A DNA stretch of 51,098 bases, taken from assembly GCA_025966365.1 (NCBI GenBank), contig JAICWV010000007.1, positions 1-51,098 of the forward strand. The letters run 5' to 3'. Positions 24,167 through 32,508 of the stretch are shown piece by piece; positions within the stretch are counted from its first letter, which is position 1, and each line of letters begins with the position of its first letter. Under the pieces are notes generated by a model. That model made no database searches. It was not told where the DNA came from and was given only the letters and a program-made list of their open reading frames with translations. Source of the stretch: Chloroflexota bacterium. Its GTDB lineage: Bacteria; Chloroflexota; UBA5177. Made by a program: the position numbers and the translations under genes.

Positions 24167-25765
24167 TCACAGACTGGTCCCGGCTTCAACGGTAGGAGCC
24201 GGGTCATCCTGAGTCCCAAACTCCGCTCGGAGAGCGTCGGTAACCTCGCCTATCGTGGCCAGAGCAGCATGCGCCTCGCGCATGGGCGGCAAAAGATTCT
24301 CGGTGCCCCGGGCCGCGTCTGCGAGACGCTTCAGCGCAGAGTCCACAGCCCCGTTGTCCCGATTGACCCGGAGACGACGTAGCCGGGTCTTTTGCTCCTC
24401 CTCAAGCTCGGCTCGGTGCCGCAAAGTCTGCACCTCCTCGATCTCTTCCTGGCGGAAACGATTGACGCCGACGATGACTTCTCTGCCCTCGTCCACGGCT
24501 CGTTGAAACGCGTATGCGGACTCCTCGATACGGTCCTGAATGAACCCATTCTCGATCGCCGCGACGGACCCGCCTCGCTCGTCGACCTCACGAATCAGCG
24601 AGCGCGCTGCTTCTGCCATTCGATCGGTGAGGTATTCCACCACGTAGGAACCACCAAAGGGGTCTGCCACGTCGGAAACTCCGGATTCGTATCCGATGAT
24701 CTGCTGCGTCCTCAGTGCCACGGTGGCCGCCTGTTCCGTCGGCAATGCCAGCGCCTCGTCGAAACCGTTGGTGTGCAGGCTCTGAGTCCCACCCATGACC
24801 GCGCTCATTGCCTGCAGCGCCACTCGAACGATGTTGTTGAGCGGCTGTTGTGCCGTCAAGGTGGACCCGCCGGTCTGAGTGTGAAAGCGCAAGAGCCAGG
24901 ACCGCGGGTTCCGCGCCCCGAAGCGGTCTCGCATGACCTCGGCCCAGACCTGCCGGGCGGCACGGAACTTCGCGACCTCCTCCAGGAAGTCGTTGTGCGC
25001 GTTGAAAAAGAAGCTGAGCCGTGGCGCGAACTCATCCACGTCCAGACCGGCACTGAGCGCGGAGGAGACATAGGCGATCGCATTGGACAGCGTGAAACCG
25101 ATTTCCTGGACTGCCGTGGAGCCCGCTTCGCGGATGTGATACCCGCTGATGCTGATGGTGTTCCAATTGGGAATTCGGTGTTGCGCATACGCCATGAGGT
25201 CGGTCACCAGGCGCATTGACGGCCTGGGTGGGTAGATATAGGTCCCGCGGGCAGCGTACTCCTTCAGAATGTCGTTCTGTACCGTCCCGTTAAGCTGGCC
25301 CGGTGCCACGCCGCGCTGCTCGGCGACCAACTCGTAGAGCAGGAGCAGTGATGAGGCAGTGGCATTGATGGTCATGGACGTGCTCACGGTCTCGAGAGGG
25401 ATGCCGTCGAGCAGTGCCTCCATGTCCTGAAGGCTGTCGATGGCTACACCGACGCGGCCGACCTCTCCCTGCGCACGCGGGTTATCGGAGTCGTACCCCA
25501 TCTGGGTCGGAAGGTCGAACGCGACAGACAAACCTGTTTGACCTTGCGACAGCAGGTATTTGAACCGCTGATTCGTTTCTTCGGCGGTACCGAAACCGGA
25601 GTACTGCCGCATGGTCCAGAGACGCCGGCGGTACATTTCGGGGTAGATACCGCGGGTAAAGGGATATTCTCCGGGTAGCGGCTTGGGGGAGCCCGCTCCT
25701 TCACCGTAGACCGGGGCCAGATCGATTCCGCTGCCGGTACGGCTGGAATCGTCTGTCGTAGTCAT
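24167..25765 (-). CDS. Methylmalonyl-CoA mutase large subunit, lacking the B12-binding domain
   Basis: 532 residues, only the acyl-CoA-binding TIM barrel. Key segments are [64 protein letters not shown] (excerpt: [11 protein letters not shown]), [17 protein letters not shown], and the [17 protein letters not shown] loop. It converts (R)-methylmalonyl-CoA to succinyl-CoA but needs a separate cobalamin subunit of about 130-140 residues (DxHxxG motif). None is present in this window. ATG 25765 is preferred; an in-frame GTG lies three codons upstream. 23 nt after sucD. Confidence 0.95.
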   Translation of the reverse strand: MTTTDDSSRTGSGIDLAPVYGEGAGSPKPLPGEYPFTRGIYPEMYRRRLWTMRQYSGFGTAEETNQRFKYLLSQGQTGLSVAFDLPTQMGYDSDNPRAQGEVGRVGVAIDSLQDMEALLDGIPLETVSTSMTINATASSLLLLYELVAEQRGVAPGQLNGTVQNDILKEYAARGTYIYPPRPSMRLVTDLMAYAQHRIPNWNTISISGYHIREAGSTAVQEIGFTLSNAIAYVSSALSAGLDVDEFAPRLSFFFNAHNDFLEEVAKFRAARQVWAEVMRDRFGARNPRSWLLRFHTQTGGSTLTAQQPLNNIVRVALQAMSAVMGGTQSLHTNGFDEALALPTEQAATVALRTQQIIGYESGVSDVADPFGGSYVVEYLTDRMAEAARSLIREVDERGGSVAAIENGFIQDRIEESAYAFQRAVDEGREVIVGVNRFRQEEIEEVQTLRHRAELEEEQKTRLRRLRVNRDNGAVDSALKRLADAARGTENLLPPMREAHAALATIGEVTDALRAEFGTQDDPAPTVEAGTSL

Positions 25766-25788
25766 GCCCAACACCCGCTGGCCAGGAT

Positions 25789-26673
25789 TCAGGCGCCGGC
25801 CGGAACGCCGACGATCTCGGCAACCTTCTCGCCCACCTCCGGGATCGTGTTCATCACCGGTACCCCGGCCTGCTCGAAGGCCTGAACCTTGTGCTCCGGT
25901 CCCCCCTGGCCACCCGTGATGATGGCGCCCGCATGGCCCATCCGCTTTCCCGGAGGTGCCGTACGGCCCGATATGAACGCCACCACCGGCTTTCCAGATC
26001 TGCTGCTGATGTACTCCGCGGCCAGCTCTTCGTCGGTCCCGCCGATTTCGCCTATCAATACCACGAGGCGGGTATCGGGGTCGGCATCGAAGAGCTTCAA
26101 CACGTCGGTGAAGGTGGTGCCGATGACCGGGTCACCTCCGATACCTACCGTTGTCGACTGTCCTATTCCCCGGCGGGTCAACTCGTTCACCATCTCATAG
26201 GTCAGGGTGCCGCTGCGCGAAACGATGCCGACGTGCCCCTCTTTGAAGAGGTTATTCGGCATGATGCCGACTTTCGACTTCCCCGAGCTGACCAGGCCCG
26301 GGCAGTTGGGGCCGATCAGGCGAGCCCCGTGCTCGGACACGTAGCGATACACAAGGGTCTCATCGTGGACCGGTGTTCGCTCGGTGATGGCCACGAGCAG
26401 CGGGATTCCGGCGGCGGCCGCCTCCATAATCGCGTCTCCACTGGCGGGGCCGGGGACGAACGACACCCAGGCGTTGGCGCCAGTCTCCCTGGTAGCTTCG
26501 GCCACCGTGTTAAAGACCGGAACTCCCAGAACTTCGGCGCCTCCCTTTCCGGGCCGAATACCGCCCACCAGGTTGGTGCCGAAAGCGAGCATCTGCTCGG
26601 TATGAAAGGCGCCCTCACGTCCGGTTATGCCCTGAACGAGCAGTTTGGTGTTCTTGTCGATGAGAATGGACAC
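25789..26673 (-). CDS. sucD: Succinyl-CoA ligase alpha subunit
   Basis: 294 residues. CoA-binding Rossmann domain ([25 protein letters not shown]), then the ligase domain with [22 protein letters not shown] and the phosphorylated histidine in GHAGAIITG. Interconverts succinyl-CoA and succinate with NTP formation. GTG start shares a base with the sucC stop (TAGTG). In this operon it takes succinyl-CoA from the mutase, and it also serves the citric acid cycle. Confidence 0.96.
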   Translation of the reverse strand: MSILIDKNTKLLVQGITGREGAFHTEQMLAFGTNLVGGIRPGKGGAEVLGVPVFNTVAEATRETGANAWVSFVPGPASGDAIMEAAAAGIPLLVAITERTPVHDETLVYRYVSEHGARLIGPNCPGLVSSGKSKVGIMPNNLFKEGHVGIVSRSGTLTYEMVNELTRRGIGQSTTVGIGGDPVIGTTFTDVLKLFDADPDTRLVVLIGEIGGTDEELAAEYISSRSGKPVVAFISGRTAPPGKRMGHAGAIITGGQGGPEHKVQAFEQAGVPVMNTIPEVGEKVAEIVGVPAGA

Positions 26674-27827
26674 TAGCGTTGCCCTCCGGCCGCGGCCGGC
26701 TCGCCGATCTTCCGCAGAATCGTCCTGGCCGCGTCCACCAGCGTCGGTTCCGGTGTGAACTGCGTGCCCTCCAGGAGCTTGCGACCTTCTTCTTCTCGGG
26801 TCCCGGCGATCCGGATGGCGATCGGGACTTTGATATCCATGGTCCCGGCGGCTTCTAGCAAACCCCTGGCCACCTCATCCCCGCGGGTGATACCCCCGAA
26901 GATATTCATCACGATGCCCTCGACCTTGGGGTCCATGAGCACGATCTCGATGGCGGTCCGCACGACTTCGGCCCGAGCGCCTCCGCTCACGTCCAGGAAA
27001 TTGGCCGGCTGGCCGCCGACTCGCTTGATGACGTCCATGGTCATCATTGCCAGGCCCGCTCCGTTGGCGATCACTCCGATGTTGCCGTCCAGCTTGACGT
27101 AGGGAACACCGTGTTGAGATGCGTACAGCTCGATCGGGTCTGTCATCGACTCCGCCTCATACGCGGCGAGCTCGGGATGGCGATACAGGGCGCTGTCGTC
27201 GATGTCGACCTTGGCATCGGCCGCGATAGCTTCACCGGCGTCGGTCACACTCAAGGGATTGATCTCGGCCAGCATGGCGTCTTTGTCGTCCAGCACTCGA
27301 TAGAGACCGGCGATGATCTTCTCCAGGCCGGATGAGGCGGACCGGTCGAAGCCGGCCGCGAACATGGCATCCCGAATCTGAAAGGAGCGAAGTCCGTAAG
27401 CGGGATCGATTTCCGCACGGATAATGGCGTCCGGGTGCTCGGCGGCCACCTCCTCGATGTCCACTCCGCCCATAGAGCTCAGCATCAGGAGGAAGCGATG
27501 GTTGGCGCGGTCGAGCGTGATGCCCGCGTAGTACTCCCTGGCGATCTTGACCTGCTGCTCGACCAGCACCTTCTCCACGGTGAGGCCTTTTATATCCATG
27601 CCCAGGATCTGGCCCGCCGCGCTACGCGCCTCTTCTGAAGTGTTGGCCAGCTTGATGCCGCCAGCTTTTCCACGTCCCCCGACCAGGACCTGCGCCTTGA
27701 TCGCAACCGGCCCCAGCCTACGCGCGATATCTTCAGCCTGCTCCGGCGTCTCCGCCACCTCTCCGGCCGGCACAGGCACGCCCGCCTGCCGGAGGAGGTC
27801 CTTCGCGACATACTCCTGCAGTTTCAA
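26673..27827 (-). CDS. sucC: Succinyl-CoA ligase beta subunit
   Basis: 384 residues. N-terminal ATP-grasp domain (MKLQEYVAKDLLRQAGVPVP, KAQVLVGGRGKAGG) and C-terminal CoA-ligase domain (VKLDGNIGVIANGAGLAM, FLDVSGGA, NIFGGITRGDEVA). Forms the heterotetramer with SucD. The TTG start is supported by GGAGG 8 nt upstream. First gene of the minus-strand run sucC-sucD-mutase-carboxyltransferase-epsilon-biotin carboxylase, with a CATAAT -10 at 27872-27877 next to a dyad shared with the divergent radical SAM gene. Confidence 0.96.
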   Translation of the reverse strand: MKLQEYVAKDLLRQAGVPVPAGEVAETPEQAEDIARRLGPVAIKAQVLVGGRGKAGGIKLANTSEEARSAAGQILGMDIKGLTVEKVLVEQQVKIAREYYAGITLDRANHRFLLMLSSMGGVDIEEVAAEHPDAIIRAEIDPAYGLRSFQIRDAMFAAGFDRSASSGLEKIIAGLYRVLDDKDAMLAEINPLSVTDAGEAIAADAKVDIDDSALYRHPELAAYEAESMTDPIELYASQHGVPYVKLDGNIGVIANGAGLAMMTMDVIKRVGGQPANFLDVSGGARAEVVRTAIEIVLMDPKVEGIVMNIFGGITRGDEVARGLLEAAGTMDIKVPIAIRIAGTREEEGRKLLEGTQFTPEPTLVDAARTILRKIGEPAAAGGQR

Positions 27828-27871
27828 GCAGTCACCCTCCTTCGCTTCGCGCGTGGCCGCGCATCGACCTC

Positions 27872-27896
27872 ATTATGCAGTAGCCGTTGCTACAAT
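27872..27896. promoter_or_regulatory. Divergent sucC / radical-SAM promoter with 14-bp dyad
   Basis: Minus-strand -10 CATAAT (27872-27877) for sucC and plus-strand -10 TACAAT (27891-27896) for the radical SAM gene. Between and partly over them is the perfect inverted repeat GTAGC-4 nt-GCTAC (27880-27893), a plausible operator that could affect both directions. Confidence 0.4.
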
Positions 27897-27957
27897 CAGA
27901 CACTTGTGAGGTCTGGAGCAGCGCTTCCAGGCCCACGCGTTTATTTGGGAAGGTCCA

Positions 27958-29844
27958 GTGGCACTCGTAGACCATGCCCAGCTCGAGCGTATCCTCGGTC
28001 GCGTCAAGAAGCCGGCCCGCTACGGCGGCGGTGAATGGAATACGGTCGTCAAAGACTGGGACGGCTGCCGGCTGCGCATCCTTCTGAGCTACCCCGACGC
28101 CTACGAGATCGGCGTGTCCAACCAGGGCGTGCAGATCCTGTACTCGATCCTCAATGCGCGGCCGGAGTGGCTCTGTGAGCGCACGTATGCCCCCTGGCCC
28201 GACATGGAAGCGGAGCTGCGGCAAGCCGGGCTCCCGCTCTTCAGTCTGGAAAGCAGGCGCGCAGCCGCGGACTTTGACGTCATCGGCTTCTCACTGGGCT
28301 ATGAGACGGTGTACACCAACGTCCTTACCATGCTCGACCTCGCCGGCATCCCGGTTCGATCAGCAGCCCGAGGCGATAGTGATCCCCTGGTGGTGGCAGG
28401 GGGACACAGCGCCTTCAACCCGGAGCCGATGTCACCATTCATCGACGCTTTTTGTATCGGGGAGGGCGAAGAGGCAATGCCGGAATTGCTGGAGCTGGTG
28501 CAGACGCACCGCGCCGGGCGGCATAACCGGGAAGAGCTTCTGCAGAAGGTCGCCGCTATTCCGGGGTGGTACGTGCCGTCGCTGTACCGCGTAACCTACC
28601 GGACTGACGGGCGGATAGAAGACATCGCAGGAGAGCCTCCCCGGGTCGACAAGCGCTTCATTAGTCGCCTGAAACCGGAGTGGTATCCATCGGCGCCGGT
28701 GGTCCCGTCGATGCGGCCGGTCCACGGACGGGCCCAGATCGAGATCGTCCGGGGCTGCACGCGTGGTTGCCGCTTCTGCCAGGCGGGAATGGTCACGCGG
28801 CCGGTGCGAGAGCGGGAGGCCGACGAAATTCAGGCCCTGAGCCGTTCCGCGCTGGAGAACACCGGCTACAGCGAGTTATCGCTTCTCTCACTCAGCAGTA
28901 GTGACCACAGTCAGATCGAAGAGATCGTCGCCAACGCCGCACAGGAGTACTGCGCCGATGGCGTGGCAGTTGCACTGCCTTCGCTCCGCATCGAGTCGTT
29001 TTCCGTCGGGCTGGCAGACGCCATCAAAGAGGGTCGAAAGTCGGGATTTACCTTTGCCCCCGAGGCAGCTACCGAGCGACTGCGCAAGGTAATCAACAAA
29101 GTCATTCCGGACGAGCGCCTGATCGCGACTGCCGATGCCGTCTTCTCACGCGGCTGGCGAACGATCAAGCTCTACTTCATGATCGGTCTGCCGACCGAGA
29201 CCGATGAAGACGTGGTTGCGATCTGCGATCTGGCCAGGAAAGTTCTCGAGGTCGGCCGGAGGTACCACGGACGCGGGGCCCAGGTTCATGTCGGCGTCTC
29301 GACCTTCGTGCCCAAGCCACATACGCCATTCCAGTGGGCGGGCCAGGAACAGCGGGACGTCATCGAGCGGCACCAGGCCATTCTGCGGCACGAGGGACGA
29401 ATGCAGGGACTGCGGATCTCGTGGAACGACTACAACAGCAGTCAGGTAGAAGCCATCCTTTCGCGCGGTGACCGGCGCATCGGCGGGGTCATCCAGCGAG
29501 CGTGGGAGCTTGGAGCACGATTTGACGGCTGGCAGGACCAATTCCGATATGACGCCTGGATGCGGGCCATGCAGGAAGCCGGACTGGAGGCGGACTGGTA
29601 CTGCAATCGGGAGCGTGACAAAGACGAGCTTCTTCCCTGGTCGCATATCAATGCCGGAGTAGAGTCCGAGTTCTTGTGGTCCGAGTGGGAGAAGTCGCTG
29701 TCGGCGGGCACCACCGATGACTGCCGCTACGGCAAGTGCATGCGCTGCGGAACGGACCCGCGCGCCTGCGGCGATGCCCACCGGATTCGCCGGACCATCC
29801 GTCTTGAGCTCAAGCGAGAGCGAGACGTGGCGGCCAGTTCGTAG
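27958..29844 (+). CDS. B12-binding-domain radical SAM protein (TIGR03960 type)
   Basis: 628 residues. N-terminal B12-binding-like domain (about 35-220; LLSYPDAYEIGVSNQGVQ, GFSLGYETVYTN), a radical SAM core with the cluster motif CTRGCRFCQAG near 255, GLPTETDEDVVAICDLA, and a C-terminal segment with cysteines (CRYGKCMRCGTDPRACG). Members are widespread in bacteria, usually next to a DUF2344 partner and ribosome or RNase E/G genes, and the reaction is not established. Here neither partner is adjacent. GTG start with GGGAAGG 4 nt upstream. Confidence 0.93.
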   Translation: MALVDHAQLERILGRVKKPARYGGGEWNTVVKDWDGCRLRILLSYPDAYEIGVSNQGVQILYSILNARPEWLCERTYAPWPDMEAELRQAGLPLFSLESRRAAADFDVIGFSLGYETVYTNVLTMLDLAGIPVRSAARGDSDPLVVAGGHSAFNPEPMSPFIDAFCIGEGEEAMPELLELVQTHRAGRHNREELLQKVAAIPGWYVPSLYRVTYRTDGRIEDIAGEPPRVDKRFISRLKPEWYPSAPVVPSMRPVHGRAQIEIVRGCTRGCRFCQAGMVTRPVREREADEIQALSRSALENTGYSELSLLSLSSSDHSQIEEIVANAAQEYCADGVAVALPSLRIESFSVGLADAIKEGRKSGFTFAPEAATERLRKVINKVIPDERLIATADAVFSRGWRTIKLYFMIGLPTETDEDVVAICDLARKVLEVGRRYHGRGAQVHVGVSTFVPKPHTPFQWAGQEQRDVIERHQAILRHEGRMQGLRISWNDYNSSQVEAILSRGDRRIGGVIQRAWELGARFDGWQDQFRYDAWMRAMQEAGLEADWYCNRERDKDELLPWSHINAGVESEFLWSEWEKSLSAGTTDDCRYGKCMRCGTDPRACGDAHRIRRTIRLELKRERDVAASS

Positions 29845-30309
29845 CTACATGCTGCGGCGAAGGGCTGCCGCTTCGAGCGCGAGGACAAGCAGTACGGTCA
29901 CAAAGGCGACCACGGGCGACCACCGGTGTCCGGCCATAAACGCAAGATTGGCTACGGCGAGCAAGGCAAACAGGGCTCCGCGCCGCCCGGACAACCGAAG
30001 GGAGGGAAGTCCCCCTTGTTTCAATTCCAACCAGTACGCCGCCAGCGTCGCGGACGATGCCAGCGCGACAAATAGCGGCGCAAAGAAAGCCAGGTAGGTC
30101 AGCAAACGTTCCGGCGCGAGCGAAAACAGAACGGTGATCCACACGGACCATGCCGACAGTGCGACCAGTGCGACCGAGCCCAGGTACTGTCGATCAGGCG
30201 CCTGGCGAGTCCTTCCCCGCCTCCGGCGCACATCTCCCATGTAAATGATCTGCGCTGATTCTCGTCCGGACCGGTTGTCCGTCCCCTGCCGCATTCCTGA
30301 CTCGCTCAT
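29845..30309 (-). CDS. Hypothetical four-span membrane protein
   Basis: 154 residues. A charged N-terminus of about 38 residues (MGDVRRRRGRTRQ segment) is followed by about four hydrophobic spans (near 45-65, 70-92, 105-122, 128-148). It occupies the end of a much longer open frame that runs antisense through cysS; only this part has membrane-protein composition. The ATG at 30309 follows TATAGT (30319-30324) by 9 nt, a leaderless-type start. The stop abuts the radical SAM gene tail-to-tail. No family recognised. Confidence 0.75.
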   Translation of the reverse strand: MSESGMRQGTDNRSGRESAQIIYMGDVRRRRGRTRQAPDRQYLGSVALVALSAWSVWITVLFSLAPERLLTYLAFFAPLFVALASSATLAAYWLELKQGGLPSLRLSGRRGALFALLAVANLAFMAGHRWSPVVAFVTVLLVLALEAAALRRSM

Positions 30310-30318
30310 GTACTGCTC

Positions 30319-30324
30319 ACTATA
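30319..30324 (-). promoter_or_regulatory. -10 box of the four-span membrane protein
   Basis: Minus-strand TATAGT ending 9 nt before the ATG at 30309. Confidence 0.45.
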
Positions 30325-30376
30325 GCGAGGCTGACGCTTGCGCTCAAGGTCTCCCGGTACGCCCGGTGCCCGTTGG

Positions 30377-30382
30377 TAGAAT
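30377..30382 (+). promoter_or_regulatory. -10 box of cysS
   Basis: TAGAAT, 29 nt before the TTG start; the -35 region is weak. It lies inside the longest cysS reading frame and therefore argues for the internal start. Confidence 0.45.
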
Positions 30383-30411
30383 GGCAAGATTCCCGCCGGA
30401 GATATCCCGCC

Positions 30412-31869
30412 TTGCCTTCGAGTCCGCCTATTTTGCTGCAGAACACCATGGGGCACGCACTTCAGGAGTTCACGTCGATAACTCCCGGTGTGGCGCTTGT
30501 CTATACCTGCGGTCCCACCGTTTACAACTACCAGCACATCGGTAATTTCAGAGCGTTCATCTTCGCCGACACCCTCCGCCGCGTGCTCGAGTACAACGGG
30601 TATCGGGTTCGGCACGTCCGCAACATCACCGATGTTGGCCACCTTACGGAAGACACCCTCGGAACCGGCGTGGACAAGATGGAGGCGGCCGCCCGTCGCG
30701 AGAACATGACGCCGGAAGATATCGCGCGCCACTTCACCGAAATCTTCCATGAAGATGCCCGGCTGCTCAACCTCCTGACGCCGGAAGTCGAGCCGCGCGC
30801 CACACAGTTCATACCGGAGATGGTGTCTCTGGTAGAGCGCCTGATCGATACCGGTCACGCATACATCGGTGCAAACGGCGACGTCTATTTCGAAGTTGCA
30901 ACCTTCCCCCCGTATGGCGCGCTTTCCAACAACTCTATCGAGGACCTGATCGCCGGCGCGAGGGTGGAGGAATACAGCTCCGACAAGCGCTCTCCCGCCG
31001 ACTTCGCCATCTGGAAGAGTGCCGCCGCGGACAAGCTGATGCGCTATGAGAGCCCGTGGGGAGAAGGCGTGCCCGGGTGGCACCTGGAGTGCTCGGCCAT
31101 GGCCATGGACATCCTGGCTGAGACGATCGATATTCACACCGGGGGTGAGGATCACGTTTTTCCGCACCACGAGGATGAGATTGCTCAGAGCGAAGGAGCG
31201 TCGGGCAAGACCTTTGCCAACTACTGGCTTCACAACGCCTTTCTCCAGGGCGCAGGCGGGGTCAAGATGTCGAAGTCGCTGGGCAATATCTTCACGCTCG
31301 CCGACTTGGCCGAGCGGGGGATCCATCCTCTGACCTTTCGATACTTCACCTATCAGGCCCACTATCGGACACCCCAATGGTTCAGCTGGGAAGCGCTGGA
31401 GGCCGCGCAAACGGGTCTGTACCGCCTGTGGGAAGCGGCGGCCGATCTTCTGCAGACATCCCAGCCAGCCGTTACCATCGGCGACGAGGCTGAGGAGTGG
31501 CGGGACAGCTTCCAGCAGACGGTCAACCGAGACCTCGACATGCCGGGGGCGGTTGCCGCCATCCACACCATGCTCTCGTCGAAGCTTGCTGCCGATCAGA
31601 AACTGGCGCTGCTTGCCGACGCCGATCGTGTCCTGGCTCTCGACATTCTGGTGGCGGCGGCCCGGCTCCTGGATCTCCGGGATGGAGAACAGAGCCTGCT
31701 GGACCAGCGAGCGGCGGCTCGCGCGGCGAAAGACTGGTCTCGGTCGGACGAACTGCGAGCGTCGCTTGCCGCTGGCGGGCTAGACGTGAAGGACACGCCG
31801 ACCGGTCAGCACTGGGTTCGGAACGACGTTCTACCGAGCAGTCGGGGCGAGGATGCGCAGGACTCCTGA
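30412..31869 (+). CDS. cysS: Cysteinyl-tRNA synthetase
   Basis: 485 residues, class I synthetase. Motifs are YTCGPTVYNYQHIGNFR (zinc Cys plus HIGH-type signature), GWHLECSAMA and HTGGEDHVFPHHEDE (remaining zinc ligands), and KMSKSLGN. The C-terminal DALR-type domain contains the usual ARAAKDWSRSDELRASLA motif (excerpt: DWSRSDELR). TTG 30412 is chosen: CGGAG lies upstream and the TAGAAT box at 30377 is inside the longer frame (to 30373), giving MPSSPPILLQNTMG. The last 39 nt overlap a convergent membrane-protein gene. Confidence 0.95.
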   Translation: MPSSPPILLQNTMGHALQEFTSITPGVALVYTCGPTVYNYQHIGNFRAFIFADTLRRVLEYNGYRVRHVRNITDVGHLTEDTLGTGVDKMEAAARRENMTPEDIARHFTEIFHEDARLLNLLTPEVEPRATQFIPEMVSLVERLIDTGHAYIGANGDVYFEVATFPPYGALSNNSIEDLIAGARVEEYSSDKRSPADFAIWKSAAADKLMRYESPWGEGVPGWHLECSAMAMDILAETIDIHTGGEDHVFPHHEDEIAQSEGASGKTFANYWLHNAFLQGAGGVKMSKSLGNIFTLADLAERGIHPLTFRYFTYQAHYRTPQWFSWEALEAAQTGLYRLWEAAADLLQTSQPAVTIGDEAEEWRDSFQQTVNRDLDMPGAVAAIHTMLSSKLAADQKLALLADADRVLALDILVAAARLLDLRDGEQSLLDQRAAARAAKDWSRSDELRASLAAGGLDVKDTPTGQHWVRNDVLPSSRGEDAQDS

Positions 31870-32274
31870 GGTGCCCAACCCGACCATCCAGCCACACGCC
31901 GCTCCCACGCAAGTGCCAAAGACGCCAAGCACCGGATAGGCGAGTATCGTGAGAAGTCCGTCCGCGCCGCCGGCGGTCGACGGTCCGTACGCGGCCGTGT
32001 AGATGGCGACGAGAATGATGGCGAAGACGCCACCCACCAGGGCGAATGAGAAAGAAAAGGCCAGGGCGCTGAAGAGGCCAAGGCTCTGATGAGAGCGCCT
32101 CGCCCGTCGAAATGCCGACGACCCGGCGAGGAAGCCTGCGAGGGCCGCGGCCGCGACCAGCACCGCACACGCGGTACGGCCGCCCGTCCCCGCGTTTCCG
32201 AAGGCGACTATAGCAATCTGGAAGGTGACAAAGGCGCTAACAGCAGATGTCAGCAGACCGAACAGGAGGCTCAC
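31831..32274 (-). CDS. Hypothetical four-span membrane protein
   Basis: 147 residues with four hydrophobic segments (about 5-25, 35-52, 65-92, 105-135), rich in Ala and Gly. The Gly-rich final span (FGTCVGAACGWMVGLG) may pack tightly. GTG start 7 nt after TAGACT, with no ribosome site: a leaderless-type start. The 3' end overlaps cysS by 39 nt in opposite orientation. No family recognised. Confidence 0.75.
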   Translation of the reverse strand: MSLLFGLLTSAVSAFVTFQIAIVAFGNAGTGGRTACAVLVAAAALAGFLAGSSAFRRARRSHQSLGLFSALAFSFSFALVGGVFAIILVAIYTAAYGPSTAGGADGLLTILAYPVLGVFGTCVGAACGWMVGLGTSGVLRILAPTAR

Positions 32275-32281
32275 GGTCCGT

Positions 32282-32287
32282 AGTCTA
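32282..32287 (-). promoter_or_regulatory. Leaderless-type -10 box, minus strand
   Basis: TAGACT ending 7 nt before the GTG at 32274. Confidence 0.5.
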
Positions 32288-32351
32288 CCGCGTGGGGGCC
32301 CGTCGGCTCCACGTCCTGATGCTCTGCTCGACGAAATCTCGAGATAGAGGG

Positions 32352-32357
32352 TAGACT
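32352..32357 (+). promoter_or_regulatory. -10 box of the 32-aa basic peptide gene
   Basis: TAGACT. Nine nt later an ATG at 32367 opens a 15-codon frame that ends at 32414, overlapping the start of the basic peptide gene at 32407, so a leaderless leader peptide is possible. Confidence 0.4.
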
Positions 32358-32406
32358 AGCCACGGTATGACGGGCCGTGTCGTGGCCCCCGGGAAAAGGG
32401 AAGAAT

Positions 32407-32505
32407 ATGAATAAGCGCAAGAAAGTCGCCTGGCATAAGCACCTGAAGGCGCAAAAGAAGAGAGAAGAGCAGCGCAGGACGGAAGCGTCCGCCACGCGGC
32501 GCTGA
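32407..32505 (+). CDS. 32-residue highly basic peptide
   Basis: MNKRKKVAWHKHLKAQKKRE and a short tail; 12 or more of 32 residues are Lys or Arg, with three His or Trp in the middle. An AGGGAAG ribosome site 3-4 nt before the ATG and a TAGACT promoter 50 nt upstream support it. Composition resembles small auxiliary ribosomal proteins of high-GC bacteria (bS22/bL37-like or the COX24/AURKAIP1 motif), which would bind rRNA. This is a resemblance in composition only, not an alignment. Confidence 0.62.
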   Translation: MNKRKKVAWHKHLKAQKKREEQRRTEASATRR

Positions 32506-32508
32506 CGG

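Noticed and set aside
22678-24195. 505-codon plus-strand frame
   Set aside because: Shadow of the carboxyltransferase gene on the minus strand.
30310-31566. Upstream part of the 573-codon minus-strand frame ending at 29845
   Set aside because: Only the last 155 codons resemble a protein (membrane spans, own promoter); the rest is the shadow of cysS.
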